DNA of 64,000 nucleotides from Sphingobium terrigena (lineage in GTDB: Bacteria > Pseudomonadota > Alphaproteobacteria > Sphingomonadales > Sphingomonadaceae), in the NCBI RefSeq assembly GCF_003591655.1, contig NZ_QVRA01000001.1, forward strand, positions 287,195 to 351,194, given 5' to 3'. Positions 16,039 to 24,435 of the stretch are shown in pieces. How positions within the stretch are numbered: the first letter of the stretch is position 1; every line of letters begins with the position of its first letter. The notes beneath the pieces were generated by a model. The model was not told the origin of the DNA. It worked only from the letters and a program-made list of their open reading frames with translations, and did no database searches. The position numbers and the translations under genes were made by a program.

Positions 16039-16890
16039 TCAGTCGAACACGACTGTCCGCTGGCCATTGAGCAGGACGCGATCCTCGATATGCGCCATGA
16101 CCGCACTTGCCAGCACGCGGCGTTCCACGTCGCGCCCCTTGGCCACCAGCTCGTCGGGCGTTTCGCGATGGTCGCACCGTTCTACATCCTGATGGATGAT
16201 CGGCCCTTCATCCAGATCGGCCGTGACATAATGGGCGGTCGCGCCGATCATCTTGACCCCGCGCTGGTGGGCCTGATGATAGGGTTTGGCCCCCTTGAAG
16301 CCGGGTAGAAAACTATGATGGATGTTGATGCAGCGCCCGGAAAGGAAGCCGGCCAGATCGTCCGAGAGGATCTGCATATAGCGCGCCAGCACCACAAGGT
16401 CGGCACCCGTTTCCTCGACCAGCGCCTTGATGCGTGCTTCCTGTTCGGAACGGGTGGCGGCAGTTATCGGGACGTGATGATAGGTTATGGTATCGGGCAG
16501 GGGAATGGACAGCGCCGATGCCGGATGATTGCCGATGATACCGACGACGTCCATCGCCAGTTCGCCGATGCGATGGCGATAGAGCAGGTCGCCAAGACAA
16601 TGGTCGAATTTGCTGACCATCAGCAAAACCTTCATCGGCGTGTCGCCGCAGCGCAATTTCCAGTCCATGTCCAACTCGGTGCCGAGGGGAGCAAAGGCAT
16701 TGCGCCACGCCGTGACGGACAGGGCCGCTGGCGCAAATTCTATGCGCATGAAAAAGCGGTCGGTCAGCGTGTCGTTGAACTGCTGGGCATCGATGATATT
16801 GCCACCATTGGCAGCGAGCAGTCCGGCGACACGGGCGACCAGACCGGGACGGTCGGGGCAGGACAGGCTGAGTATGCAGATAGCCGACAT
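16039..16890 (-). CDS. purU: Formyltetrahydrofolate deformylase PurU
   Basis: PurU hydrolyses 10-formyl-THF to formate and THF. The 283-residue protein has an N-terminal ACT domain (ILSLSCPDRPGLVARVAGLL) and a C-terminal formyltransferase domain. The catalytic region is conserved (INIHHSFLPGFKGAKPYHQA, GATAHYVTADLDEGPIIHQD). It lies 31 bases after metF on the same strand and behind a GcvT-like demethylase. In this position it would regenerate THF and dispose of the methyl carbon as formate, rather than serve purine synthesis alone. Confidence 0.92.
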   Translation of the reverse strand: MSAICILSLSCPDRPGLVARVAGLLAANGGNIIDAQQFNDTLTDRFFMRIEFAPAALSVTAWRNAFAPLGTELDMDWKLRCGDTPMKVLLMVSKFDHCLGDLLYRHRIGELAMDVVGIIGNHPASALSIPLPDTITYHHVPITAATRSEQEARIKALVEETGADLVVLARYMQILSDDLAGFLSGRCINIHHSFLPGFKGAKPYHQAHQRGVKMIGATAHYVTADLDEGPIIHQDVERCDHRETPDELVAKGRDVERRVLASAVMAHIEDRVLLNGQRTVVFD

Positions 16891-16921
16891 GATGGGCTCC
16901 GTCAGGCGGGGAGGGCACGCG

Positions 16922-17788
16922 TCATGGCTGACGCGCGTTGATCCAGTCGGCGGTCTTGTCCAGGCCGCCGAACGGGTAGAAATGCAGCGTGACCCGGCCG
17001 CCAGCGTCGGCGGACAGGCCCGATGACAGCCTGTCCACCATCCGATCCGGTCCGCTGGTTCGCATCAGTGCGGTCAGCGACAGGCCATATTTGCGCAGCA
17101 CGCTGGTCGACGCGCCGACCCCGCACCGCGCGGCAAAGGCGATCAGCTTGCGGGCCGATGTCGGCCCCGGCACGCCCAGCGCCACCGGCACGCTTATGCC
17201 CATGCCGCGCAACCGATGCAGCCAGTCGAGCATCGCGTCGGCATCGAAACCGAACTGGGTGACGATGTCCGGTGCCATGCCGCGCAAGACGATCGCGTCG
17301 ATCTTGCGCGCCAGCCAGTCGTCGCAGCCATGTTGGTCCATGGCCGGATGCCCTTCCGGGTGGCCACCGATCGACACCCGGTCGATGCCGCTGGCTTCCA
17401 GCAATCCGGTCTGGATGACCGACAGCGCATCGGCAAACGGCCCGATCGGAACGTCGGCATCGCCAGCGATCACCAGCACCTGTTTCAGGTCCGCCGTCTC
17501 GGCCAGAGCCTCCAGCAGGCGCGCCAATTGCGCTTCGGACTGGATACGCCGCGCGGGCAGATGCACCTTCGGCTCTAACCCCAGCGACCGGACGTAGCCG
17601 GCGACCGCGATCCTGCTTTCCAGCGCTTCGCCGGGCAGGAAGGCGATGGCGACGCTTGTTCCGGGGACCAGATCTGCCGCCACCGCATCCAGGGCGGCAC
17701 ATTCCTTTATGGTCATTTCCAGCGAGTAGCCATTGAGCAACGATGGCCTGCTGGTGGCGTAGACGAGGGTCCGCTCCGTAGCAGTCAT
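16922..17788 (-). CDS. metF: Methylenetetrahydrofolate reductase MetF (divergent)
   Basis: The 288-residue protein has the TIM-barrel FAD enzyme pattern: SLEMTIKECAALDAVAADL near the N-terminus, VLVIAGDAD at the strand that carries the folate-binding Asp, IGGHPEGHP, and GVPGPTSARKLIAFAARCGV. MetF interconverts 5-methyl- and 5,10-methylene-THF. Next to a methyl-THF-producing demethylase it would run in the oxidising direction, as in the vanillate/syringate system of Sphingobium. The match is weaker than to housekeeping MetF, consistent with a dedicated catabolic copy. It starts 72 bases after the demethylase stop. Confidence 0.82.
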   Translation of the reverse strand: MTATERTLVYATSRPSLLNGYSLEMTIKECAALDAVAADLVPGTSVAIAFLPGEALESRIAVAGYVRSLGLEPKVHLPARRIQSEAQLARLLEALAETADLKQVLVIAGDADVPIGPFADALSVIQTGLLEASGIDRVSIGGHPEGHPAMDQHGCDDWLARKIDAIVLRGMAPDIVTQFGFDADAMLDWLHRLRGMGISVPVALGVPGPTSARKLIAFAARCGVGASTSVLRKYGLSLTALMRTSGPDRMVDRLSSGLSADAGGRVTLHFYPFGGLDKTADWINARQP

Positions 17789-17860
17789 AAACGACTCCTG
17801 CGTGTGAAGGGTTGAGGCCGCCCGTTTCGAGGGGGGCGATGAGATCAGGCTTTGGCGCGA

Positions 17861-19231
17861 TCAGGTCTGGGCGCGGTAATCGCGGCGAATATCCTCGGCG
17901 ATTGGCCAGGGAGCCACGGTGCAGCCAATCGAAATCTGGCGATGGCGGTGGACCGAGGGTTTCGCCGTCCCGCCATCGGGTTCGCCCCACAGGATCGACA
18001 ATTGCCCACCATGCGCGGCATGATCGGGATCGACCACCGCCACCGACAACCATGCGCGCTGGTTGACGCTGTAAAGCGGATAGGTGGAAATACCGACCAG
18101 TTGTCCGTCCTTCTCCACCCGGTCATAGGGGTGGATGGCATAGTCGGAGGATGGAAGGTCCATCCACATGCACATCTCGCCTTCTTCCATCAGGCTGGCG
18201 AAAACCTTCAGCACATCTTCTTTGCTCCACACCAGCGTGACCTTGGTGCGATGGGGCTTGTCCTTCATCGCCCACAGGGCGTCGCGACCCAGAAAATCAT
18301 GCTCCCAGTGGATCAGCCGACCATAGTCGAGTTCGAACGGAGTCAGATAATAGTCGCGCACATCTTCCGGCTGGAATGATCCGCCGACCGAACAAAAGCC
18401 CTCGAAATGATGGTCGGTCAACCATTCGCGATAGGGGCGCATCTCCTCGCCATCATAAATTGCCGGGAGCGGGGCAGCCAGCCAGCCCGATTCCGCTGCG
18501 GTGATACCATAGGCGCGCCCGCCACCGCGCACCAGGTCATGTTTGCGGCCGACTTCCAGCAGCTTTGCCTCGACCCGCGCCTTGTCGGCATAAGGCCCCC
18601 AGATTTCCAGCCCCTTCGCGCCGCCCATCGCGTGGACCAGCGTGTGGGCCTTGCATCCCGCGATCGTGATTTCGCCCATGCCGAAAAAGCGGGTGGTCAG
18701 CGGTGCGCCTTCATTCACCTCTTCCAGCAGGGCCATAGCGGTCGGTCCCTGCACCTCGAAACGGTAATGGGGTCTTTCATTATTCGGATCGTAACCGCGC
18801 AGATGGTCGATATGGGTTTCGACATCATAGCCGCCGGTTTCCGCGTTAAACTGGAGCCAGTTGGGCACAACCGGTCGCCCCACCACCAGCACCTCGTCAT
18901 CGGCATAGCCAAAGATGATCGCGTCGCTGATCAGATAGCCGTCCTTGTTGCAGCAGACGATCTGCTTGGCCTTGTTCGCGCCGAACCCGGCAAAATTATT
19001 GACGGCAAAATCGCTCAGCAGCCTTTTGGTATCCGGCCCCTTGATGCGCAACTCAGTCATGTGAAAGGACTGATCGAACAATATGGCGCTTTTCCGCCAT
19101 GCCTGCCCTTCGTCGATCAGGTTGGAATGCATCGACTGTACCGGAAATTCGAAGGCGCCAACCTGCGCATTTTGCAGCAGCCGCGCCGGTGAACCGGCAT
19201 GTTGGATCATCTGCTCAAGCGATTGAGACAT
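17861..19231 (-). CDS. GcvT-like THF-dependent O-demethylase 1 (LigM/DesA type)
   Basis: The 456-residue protein belongs to the aminomethyltransferase (GcvT T-protein) fold. Sphingomonad LigM and DesA, of nearly the same length, use this fold to move the methyl group of vanillate or syringate to tetrahydrofolate. Landmarks are LFDQSFHMTELRIKGPDTKR, FEVQGPTAMALLEEVNEG, GLEIWGPYADKARVEAKL and the C-terminal LSILWGEPDGG. No other glycine-cleavage genes are present, and metF and purU follow directly, which supports a demethylase role. The substrate cannot be told. The start follows AAGGAGAG, and a plausible promoter lies at 19277-19305. Confidence 0.85.
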   Translation of the reverse strand: MSQSLEQMIQHAGSPARLLQNAQVGAFEFPVQSMHSNLIDEGQAWRKSAILFDQSFHMTELRIKGPDTKRLLSDFAVNNFAGFGANKAKQIVCCNKDGYLISDAIIFGYADDEVLVVGRPVVPNWLQFNAETGGYDVETHIDHLRGYDPNNERPHYRFEVQGPTAMALLEEVNEGAPLTTRFFGMGEITIAGCKAHTLVHAMGGAKGLEIWGPYADKARVEAKLLEVGRKHDLVRGGGRAYGITAAESGWLAAPLPAIYDGEEMRPYREWLTDHHFEGFCSVGGSFQPEDVRDYYLTPFELDYGRLIHWEHDFLGRDALWAMKDKPHRTKVTLVWSKEDVLKVFASLMEEGEMCMWMDLPSSDYAIHPYDRVEKDGQLVGISTYPLYSVNQRAWLSVAVVDPDHAAHGGQLSILWGEPDGGTAKPSVHRHRQISIGCTVAPWPIAEDIRRDYRAQT

Positions 19232-19276
19232 CCCACTCTCCTTGTGATGCGATCATTGATCGATCGTCTGGAGATG

Positions 19277-19305
19277 TGAATATCAACGATTCGTCAAAAT
19301 GACAA
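19277..19305 (-). promoter_or_regulatory. Candidate promoter of the demethylase-metF-purU unit
   Basis: On the minus strand TTGTCA (19300-19305) and TATTCA (19277-19282) are separated by 17 bases and lie 46 bases before the demethylase start. The match to consensus is fair. It lies between the TetR gene stop and the demethylase start. Confidence 0.4.
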
Positions 19306-19323
19306 TATGTTTAATTCGATTTG

Positions 19324-20037
19324 CTAATTGAGCAGACCGAACTCATCCGCAATACCCATTTCTGGGGCTGCACCGTGATTTGCCAGAAAGTCGAATGGGT
19401 CGGGCAGCGCTGGACTGACGCATTTTGCGATCAGCGGTTCGTTCACCCCCAGGCCGCGCAATATCTGGCCGACGACCGCTTCGGGATAGTCCTGACCCGG
19501 ATCGCCCCGGACGATCGTGATCATGGCTGACAAGGTTGCGCCCATCATCAGATCCCGCCCGATATCCAGGCTTGGGATGTTGAACTGGCCGGTGATCATC
19601 CCTTCCTGGATGGATTGAGTCGCGTAACTATAGGTTTCCTCGCCGAAAATCGGCCCGCCCGCGCTCAGATTGACCATCGCCCATCCCCATTCGCGGTCGG
19701 CATAGGCCTTGTGCAGATAATAGCGCAGGGCGAAGGCGGATCGGATGGCCCCGGCCGGCACCCGGCGAATCACGGCGCGAGTCGCGTCGTTGAAATCATG
19801 ACTGATGTCGAAGGTCAGCGCCTTGAACATTTCATCGACGCTGGTGAAATAATTATAGAATGTGCCGCGTGCGACATTGGCGGTCTGGCATATCTCCTCG
19901 ATCCGCGCCGAACGCCCGCCTTCCTTGCCCAGCAGCTCGAACGCGGCCTTGAGAAGCGTCACGCGCGTTTTCGCGCGTCTGGCGCGCCCGATTTCGGCGC
20001 GTCTCTCCAGATTTACCTTGCTGCCAGCCACCGCCAT
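19324..20037 (-). CDS. TetR-family regulator 2
   Basis: The 237-residue protein has a TetR helix-turn-helix (ARIEEICQTANVARGTFYNY) preceded by a basic stretch (RRAEIGRARRAKTRVTLLKA) and a helical C-terminal ligand domain. ATG 20037 (MAVAGSKVN) was preferred to a start at 20151, which would add residues of low-complexity basic character. It lies between the rraA-like gene and demethylase 1 on the same strand, so it probably regulates this operon. It is the second candidate repressor for the ATACCTAT-N2-GTAT sites. Confidence 0.8.
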   Translation of the reverse strand: MAVAGSKVNLERRAEIGRARRAKTRVTLLKAAFELLGKEGGRSARIEEICQTANVARGTFYNYFTSVDEMFKALTFDISHDFNDATRAVIRRVPAGAIRSAFALRYYLHKAYADREWGWAMVNLSAGGPIFGEETYSYATQSIQEGMITGQFNIPSLDIGRDLMMGATLSAMITIVRGDPGQDYPEAVVGQILRGLGVNEPLIAKCVSPALPDPFDFLANHGAAPEMGIADEFGLLN

Positions 20038-20150
20038 CTCTCCGATCCCATGCACCCCACGATTAGCGCGGATATTGCCTTGCCCGCAACCTTTCCGGGC
20101 CGCTCGTGTCAATCGGCTGTTGCGCCATGTCGGCACGGGCGTCGAGTCCA

Positions 20151-20861
20151 TCAGGGATTTTCGATATTTTCCGCGCGATGACCAGTGCGCACATAGCGTA
20201 ATCCGGCGTCGTCCAACTGTTTACGCATGGCGTTGATGTCCAGACTGAGTTCGCCGCGCGCATAACACAGACGCTTTTCCTCTTCATTGGCGGCCCGCGC
20301 CAAAGCGCGGTCTAGAACGCTGGGAATTTCAAGACGCGGCACGATGCAAATGCCATCCTCATCCGCCACGACCGCGTCGCCGGGATGGATAAGTCCACCC
20401 GCGCACAGCAGCGGGAACTGGACTTCGCCCAGCGTGGCCTTGACCGTACCCTGCGCGAAGATAGCGCGGGACCAAACCGGGAAGCCCATCTCCCGCAGCG
20501 TGGCAACATCGCGCACGCCGCCGTCGATCACAAGGCCGACGATCCCCCGTGCCATGGCGGACGTGGCGAGAAGATCGCCAAAATAGCCGTCACTACAGGG
20601 GGATGTCGGGGCTACAACCAGTATATCACCCGGCTGCGCCTGTTCCAGCGCGACATGGATCATCCAATTATCCCCCGGCGCCACCGAACATGTCAGCGCC
20701 GCGCCCGCGATGGCGGCAGGAAAAAGCGGGCGCAGGGCAGGCAGGAGCAACCCGCGCCGACCCATGGCTTCATGAACGCTCGCGGCGCCCAATCTGCCCA
20801 GCTGGTCGATCGAAGCCCTGTCGCCACGTTCGATGTCGATCGCCACTTGTCCTGCCGCCAT
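20151..20861 (-). CDS. RraA/LigK-family aldolase
   Basis: The 236-residue protein belongs to the RraA-like fold that includes LigK and HMG/CHA aldolase. Conserved elements are SVHEAMGRRG, VAPGDNWMIHVALEQAQPGD, GLVIDGGVRDVATLREMGFP (with the substrate-binding Arg-Asp) and PGDAVVADEDGICIVP. LigK splits 4-carboxy-4-hydroxy-2-oxoadipate to pyruvate and oxaloacetate, the step after LigJ, so the pair probably forms a lower pathway. ATG 20861 was chosen because GAGGCGGGG lies before it; a GTG start at 20888 is possible. The promoter carries the shared operator. Confidence 0.75.
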   Translation of the reverse strand: MAAGQVAIDIERGDRASIDQLGRLGAASVHEAMGRRGLLLPALRPLFPAAIAGAALTCSVAPGDNWMIHVALEQAQPGDILVVAPTSPCSDGYFGDLLATSAMARGIVGLVIDGGVRDVATLREMGFPVWSRAIFAQGTVKATLGEVQFPLLCAGGLIHPGDAVVADEDGICIVPRLEIPSVLDRALARAANEEEKRLCYARGELSLDINAMRKQLDDAGLRYVRTGHRAENIENP

Positions 20862-20902
20862 AATCCCCGCCTCACTTCCATTTGACACATATCTTCATTT
20901 GA

Positions 20903-20940
20903 GATACCTATCGGTATTCCAATAATGAGCGGTCCGTCAA
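20903..20940 (-). promoter_or_regulatory. Promoter with palindromic operator, rraA-like gene
   Basis: On the minus strand TTGACG (complement at 20935-20940) is followed after 17 bases by ATACCGATAGGTAT. The palindrome GATACCTATCGGTATTC lies at 20903-20919. Its sequence is identical to the site before the substrate-binding protein gene. Occupancy would cover the -10 region. Confidence 0.6.
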
Positions 20941-21088
20941 GCAGCGAGGTCGCCAGTCAGGGAGGAAGAAGGGCTGTCAAAACAGCATTGCGCCCCGATC
21001 AGCGGCCTTCGCGCCCGCCATCGTTCAGCGCTGCGCCCCTGAATTTGGGCCGCAAAAAGCCGTTCACAAAAAATTACGAAAATTCTTG

Positions 21089-21126
21089 TTGCGAACTTGC
21101 TGTTGTCGTGGATATAAATTTCGAAA
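21089..21126 (+). promoter_or_regulatory. TonB-receptor promoter with TTTCGAAA motif
   Basis: TTGCGA (21089-21094) and TATAAA (21113-21118) are separated by 18 bases and are followed immediately by the palindrome TTTCGAAA (21119-21126), 21 bases before the start codon. The same octamer occurs before the Rieske, FAH and VOC genes. Confidence 0.5.
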
Positions 21127-21147
21127 ATAACTGTAGGGGAGAATGTC

Positions 21148-23595
21148 ATGTTCAGAAATGCGCTTTCACTCGCGTCGGCATGCTATCTGGCTATCGCCAC
21201 GCATGGCGTCGCTGCCGCGCAAGAGGCTCAGGTCGGTGCCGACCCGTCGCTTGACGCGGCGATCATCGTAACCGCCAATCGGCGTGCCCAGAATGTTCAG
21301 GATGTCGGCGCGGTGGTCGCGCAATTTTCGGGCAATGAGTTGCTGGCGCGCGGCGCAACCGATTCCACCGACATCGCCCAGCTTATTCCCGGCGTCTATG
21401 TGTCGGGTGCGTATGGCGGGCAGAGCCAGCAATATACCATCCGAGGCGTGACCCAGTCGGACTTTCTCGACACGATCGAAAATCCCGTCGCCTTCTATAT
21501 CGACGATGTCTACATCACCTCCGCGCAAGGCCAGACCATGTCCTTCATGGACATTGAACGGGTCGAGGTGCTGAAGGGACCGCAGGGTACACTGTTCGGC
21601 CGCAACGCGACCGGCGGCCTCGTTCATAATGTCGTCGCCAAGCCAAAGCTGGGCATTGTCGAGGGCTATGGCAACCTGACCTATGCGCGCTTCAACGAAT
21701 TGAATGCGCAGGGCGCGGTCAACCTGCCTCTGGGGGACAAGGCGGCGCTGCGTGTGTCGGGCCTGTACACGCGCATCGATAATTTCTGGAAAAATGCCTA
21801 TCCCGCCGGCGCGGCAGGCAGCAAGTCGATCCTGTCCTTCGATGGACCACAAGGCAATACGCAGGGCGTTGGCGTCAGTCCTCGCGGGCAGGATCTGGGC
21901 GGAACTGAGACGGCCGCCGTCCGGGGCCAGCTGCTGTTCGAGCCGACGGAAAATCTGACGATCCGCCTGACCGGGGGCTATTCCAAGACCCGTCTTTCGA
22001 CAGCGCCCTACACGCAGGAAGCGACCATCGCCATCCTCGACGCCAACGGCCGGGTCATTGGCTCCGAACGGGTCGGACCCAACGAAACGCGCATCGCGAT
22101 CGGCCCCGGTGGTGCCAACGTCCCCGAATTTGTCGCGCTCGCCAATGGCGTATTCGTGCGCCCGGCTCCAGGCGGCAATTATTTCGGCTACGTGCCGCTT
22201 GACCCCGGTTCACTGACCCTGTCGGAAGATTTCGCGCGGTCCGATCATGGTCAGGTGTCGGCGCAGGTCTATGCCGGCCATGTCACCTATGATCTGGGCG
22301 GTGTGCAGTTCCATTCGGTGTCCTCCTACCAGAAATATGGCAAGGAAACCTATCTGGGTGACGGTTCGCCGGTCAACATATTGGGCTTTGCCTCCAGGTC
22401 TGACACACGCGCATGGTCGCAGGAACTGCGCCTGAGTGGCGAAAGTGATCGGGTGCAGTGGCAGGCCGGCCTTTATTATCTGGATAACAAGGTCGACGTT
22501 CTTCAGGGAATTCTGGAACCAAAGGGGTCGGCGCTGGCCAATATCCCGGCTTTCTTCGGCAATTTCCTGGCGGTCGAAGCGGGCAATGATCTGGTGGCGA
22601 CAGTTGCCTTCCGTTCCAGGTCCATATCGGGCTTTGGTCAGGCGGAATTCAAACTATCCGATCAGTTCACCGTCATCGCCGGTGCGCGCTACATTTATGA
22701 GAAGCAGACCAACGCTTATCGCCATTTCAACGCCCGCAATCTTGATGACTACAGGGTGGAAGGCACCTTCGTCTCCCCCGCGTTCCAGCCCGACTTTAAT
22801 AACCGCCGCTCGTTCAACCTTTGGACTGGCAAGGTGCAACTGGAATATCGTCCGGTGGACGATCTGCTCGTCTATGTCGGGGTCAATCGCGGCGTCAAAG
22901 CGGGCAATTACAACGCCCCCTTCACCTTCAGCCCGGCCGATACCGTGGCCACGGCCGACATGTCCTACGCGCCAGAGAAATTGCTGAGCTATGAGGGCGG
23001 TTTCAAGCTGACCACCGGTCCTCTCCTGCTCAATGCCTCGGCCTTCTATTATGATTATAAGGATTTTCAGGCTTACGTGTTCAACACGGCCAGCGGCGTC
23101 GTGCGGAATGTGGACTCCAAAATCTATGGTCTGGATCTGGAGGCATCGCTGCGCGCGACCGACGAACTGCGTTTCGGGGCTAATTTCGGCTATTCCCATG
23201 CAGCGATCAAGAATTTCGCTGTCGCGCCGGGCGTTCTGCGCACGGTGCGTCCGCCCTATTCGCCGCGCACGCAGATAACCGGCACGATCGATTACAGTAT
23301 CCGTAGTGTTGCCGGCGGCAATGTCGCCCTCAACGCCACGGTCAGCTATGCCAGCGCGATCTACCATAATATCCGCAACTTCGAATCCCATCGCTTTGCG
23401 GGCCGCACGCTGGTCAATCTTTCGGCCTCGTGGGAAAGCGAAACCAGTGGATTGTCGCTGTCGATCTTTGGCAAAAACGTCTTTGACAAGCGTTATGGCC
23501 AGATTGGATTCGACAATACGACGGTGTTCGGTGGGCAAAACGTATCCTATGGTAAACCGGCCAGCTACGGTGCCACAATCGGCTACAAATTCTGA
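21148..23595 (+). CDS. TonB-dependent outer-membrane receptor
   Basis: The 815-residue protein has a signal peptide (cut near HGVAAAQ) and a TonB box-like IIVTANRRAQNVQDV. The plug domain includes LIPGVYVSGAYGGQSQQYTI, IRGVTQS, VLKGPQGTLFGRNATGG, and a long beta-barrel ends in aromatic F (TIGYKF). It belongs to the group of sphingomonad receptors that take up aromatic or other bulky compounds across the outer membrane rather than siderophores alone. In this cluster it is probably the substrate importer. The start follows GGGGAGAA. It is transcribed away from the rraA-like gene and precedes a cupin gene. Confidence 0.9.
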   Translation: MFRNALSLASACYLAIATHGVAAAQEAQVGADPSLDAAIIVTANRRAQNVQDVGAVVAQFSGNELLARGATDSTDIAQLIPGVYVSGAYGGQSQQYTIRGVTQSDFLDTIENPVAFYIDDVYITSAQGQTMSFMDIERVEVLKGPQGTLFGRNATGGLVHNVVAKPKLGIVEGYGNLTYARFNELNAQGAVNLPLGDKAALRVSGLYTRIDNFWKNAYPAGAAGSKSILSFDGPQGNTQGVGVSPRGQDLGGTETAAVRGQLLFEPTENLTIRLTGGYSKTRLSTAPYTQEATIAILDANGRVIGSERVGPNETRIAIGPGGANVPEFVALANGVFVRPAPGGNYFGYVPLDPGSLTLSEDFARSDHGQVSAQVYAGHVTYDLGGVQFHSVSSYQKYGKETYLGDGSPVNILGFASRSDTRAWSQELRLSGESDRVQWQAGLYYLDNKVDVLQGILEPKGSALANIPAFFGNFLAVEAGNDLVATVAFRSRSISGFGQAEFKLSDQFTVIAGARYIYEKQTNAYRHFNARNLDDYRVEGTFVSPAFQPDFNNRRSFNLWTGKVQLEYRPVDDLLVYVGVNRGVKAGNYNAPFTFSPADTVATADMSYAPEKLLSYEGGFKLTTGPLLLNASAFYYDYKDFQAYVFNTASGVVRNVDSKIYGLDLEASLRATDELRFGANFGYSHAAIKNFAVAPGVLRTVRPPYSPRTQITGTIDYSIRSVAGGNVALNATVSYASAIYHNIRNFESHRFAGRTLVNLSASWESETSGLSLSIFGKNVFDKRYGQIGFDNTTVFGGQNVSYGKPASYGATIGYKF

Positions 23596-23658
23596 TAATC
23601 TAAGAGGCGCGGGGCAGGCTGGTTCGGCCTGCCCCGATGCCGCCAGAGGATAGGTGCG

Positions 23659-24192
23659 ATGCGTCGAGTCATTACCGGAGTTGTGGGCGGCAATGCGGTT
23701 TTTCTGGCCGATGGCGAACCGTCCAACCGCCACGAATATGCGGGGTGGCCGGGGCATATGACGTCCGTGATATGGGCCACGGCTGCCACGCCCGCCTTGC
23801 CGGTCAGTTTGGGGGGTGAACCAAAGCCCGGCATCGTCGTCAGCCCGGCGCCCGGCGAAACCCGGCTGATGCTCGTCCGCTTCCCGCCCGACAGCATCTT
23901 CGCCGACCCGCGTTTCGACGGGCCGGGCTATGCGGCCGAAGCGGGTGTCCACCTCAAGGGGCTGATCGACGCATTCGAACCCGACGGCAACGGGATGCAC
24001 CGCACGGACAGCATTGATTATGACGTGGTGATCGATGGTGAAATCTGGCTGGAACTCGATGACGGGGTCGAAACATGCCTCAGGACGGGCGATGTCGTGG
24101 TGCAGGGCGGCACGCGCCACGCCTGGCGCAACAAAAGCGCGAAGGACGCCGTGATGCTTTTCGTGCTGGTCGGCGCGAAGCGGGCCGACTGA
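23659..24192 (+). CDS. Cupin-domain protein
   Basis: The 177-residue protein has a single cupin barrel in the C-terminal half: GMHRTDSIDYDVVIDGEIWL holds the metal-binding His and an acidic residue, and LRTGDVVVQGGTRHAWRNKS holds motif 2 with the second His. Small cupins of this kind act as dioxygenases, isomerases or sensors, and none can be chosen. It lies 63 bases behind the TonB receptor and is closed by a strong terminator, so the two genes form an operon. Confidence 0.75.
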   Translation: MRRVITGVVGGNAVFLADGEPSNRHEYAGWPGHMTSVIWATAATPALPVSLGGEPKPGIVVSPAPGETRLMLVRFPPDSIFADPRFDGPGYAAEAGVHLKGLIDAFEPDGNGMHRTDSIDYDVVIDGEIWLELDDGVETCLRTGDVVVQGGTRHAWRNKSAKDAVMLFVLVGAKRAD

Positions 24193-24231
24193 CAATGTAG
24201 CGACACAATGTCCATCTCCAACCTCTCTGAC

Positions 24232-24263
24232 GACCGGCGCAGGCATCTGCGCCGGTCTTTTTT
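24232..24263 (+). terminator. Rho-independent terminator after the TonB receptor-cupin operon
   Basis: GACCGGCGCAG (24232-24242) pairs with CTGCGCCGGTC (24247-24257) around a GCAT loop and is followed by six Ts. It is a textbook intrinsic terminator 40 bases after the cupin stop. Confidence 0.9.
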
Positions 24264-24401
24264 CATATGAGCGACCATCCCGCCACGCGGTATGGACTTC
24301 GGGATTAATATCGAAAATATATGGAGTGTCGGGCCGGAAATGTCGCTGACATCTCTCATAAAGCCGACCTTCCCCTTGCGCGTTGTTGCGATATGCGATA
24401 A

Positions 24402-24415
24402 TTTCGAAATAATAA
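24402..24415 (+). promoter_or_regulatory. TTTCGAAATAATAA motif before the Rieske gene
   Basis: The 14-mer lies 20 bases upstream of the Rieske start and is identical to the one at 29250-29263. A weaker relative, ATATCGAAAATAT, lies at 24308-24320. The palindromic core TTTCGAAA suggests a dimeric regulator. Confidence 0.5.
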
Positions 24416-24435
24416 GAACAGGGTGAGGTATTTGC

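Noticed and set aside
17861..19231. Glycine-cleavage T-protein
   Set aside because: The fold is right, but gcvH and gcvP are absent, the protein is longer than GcvT, and metF/purU neighbours and LigM-like features fit O-demethylation better.
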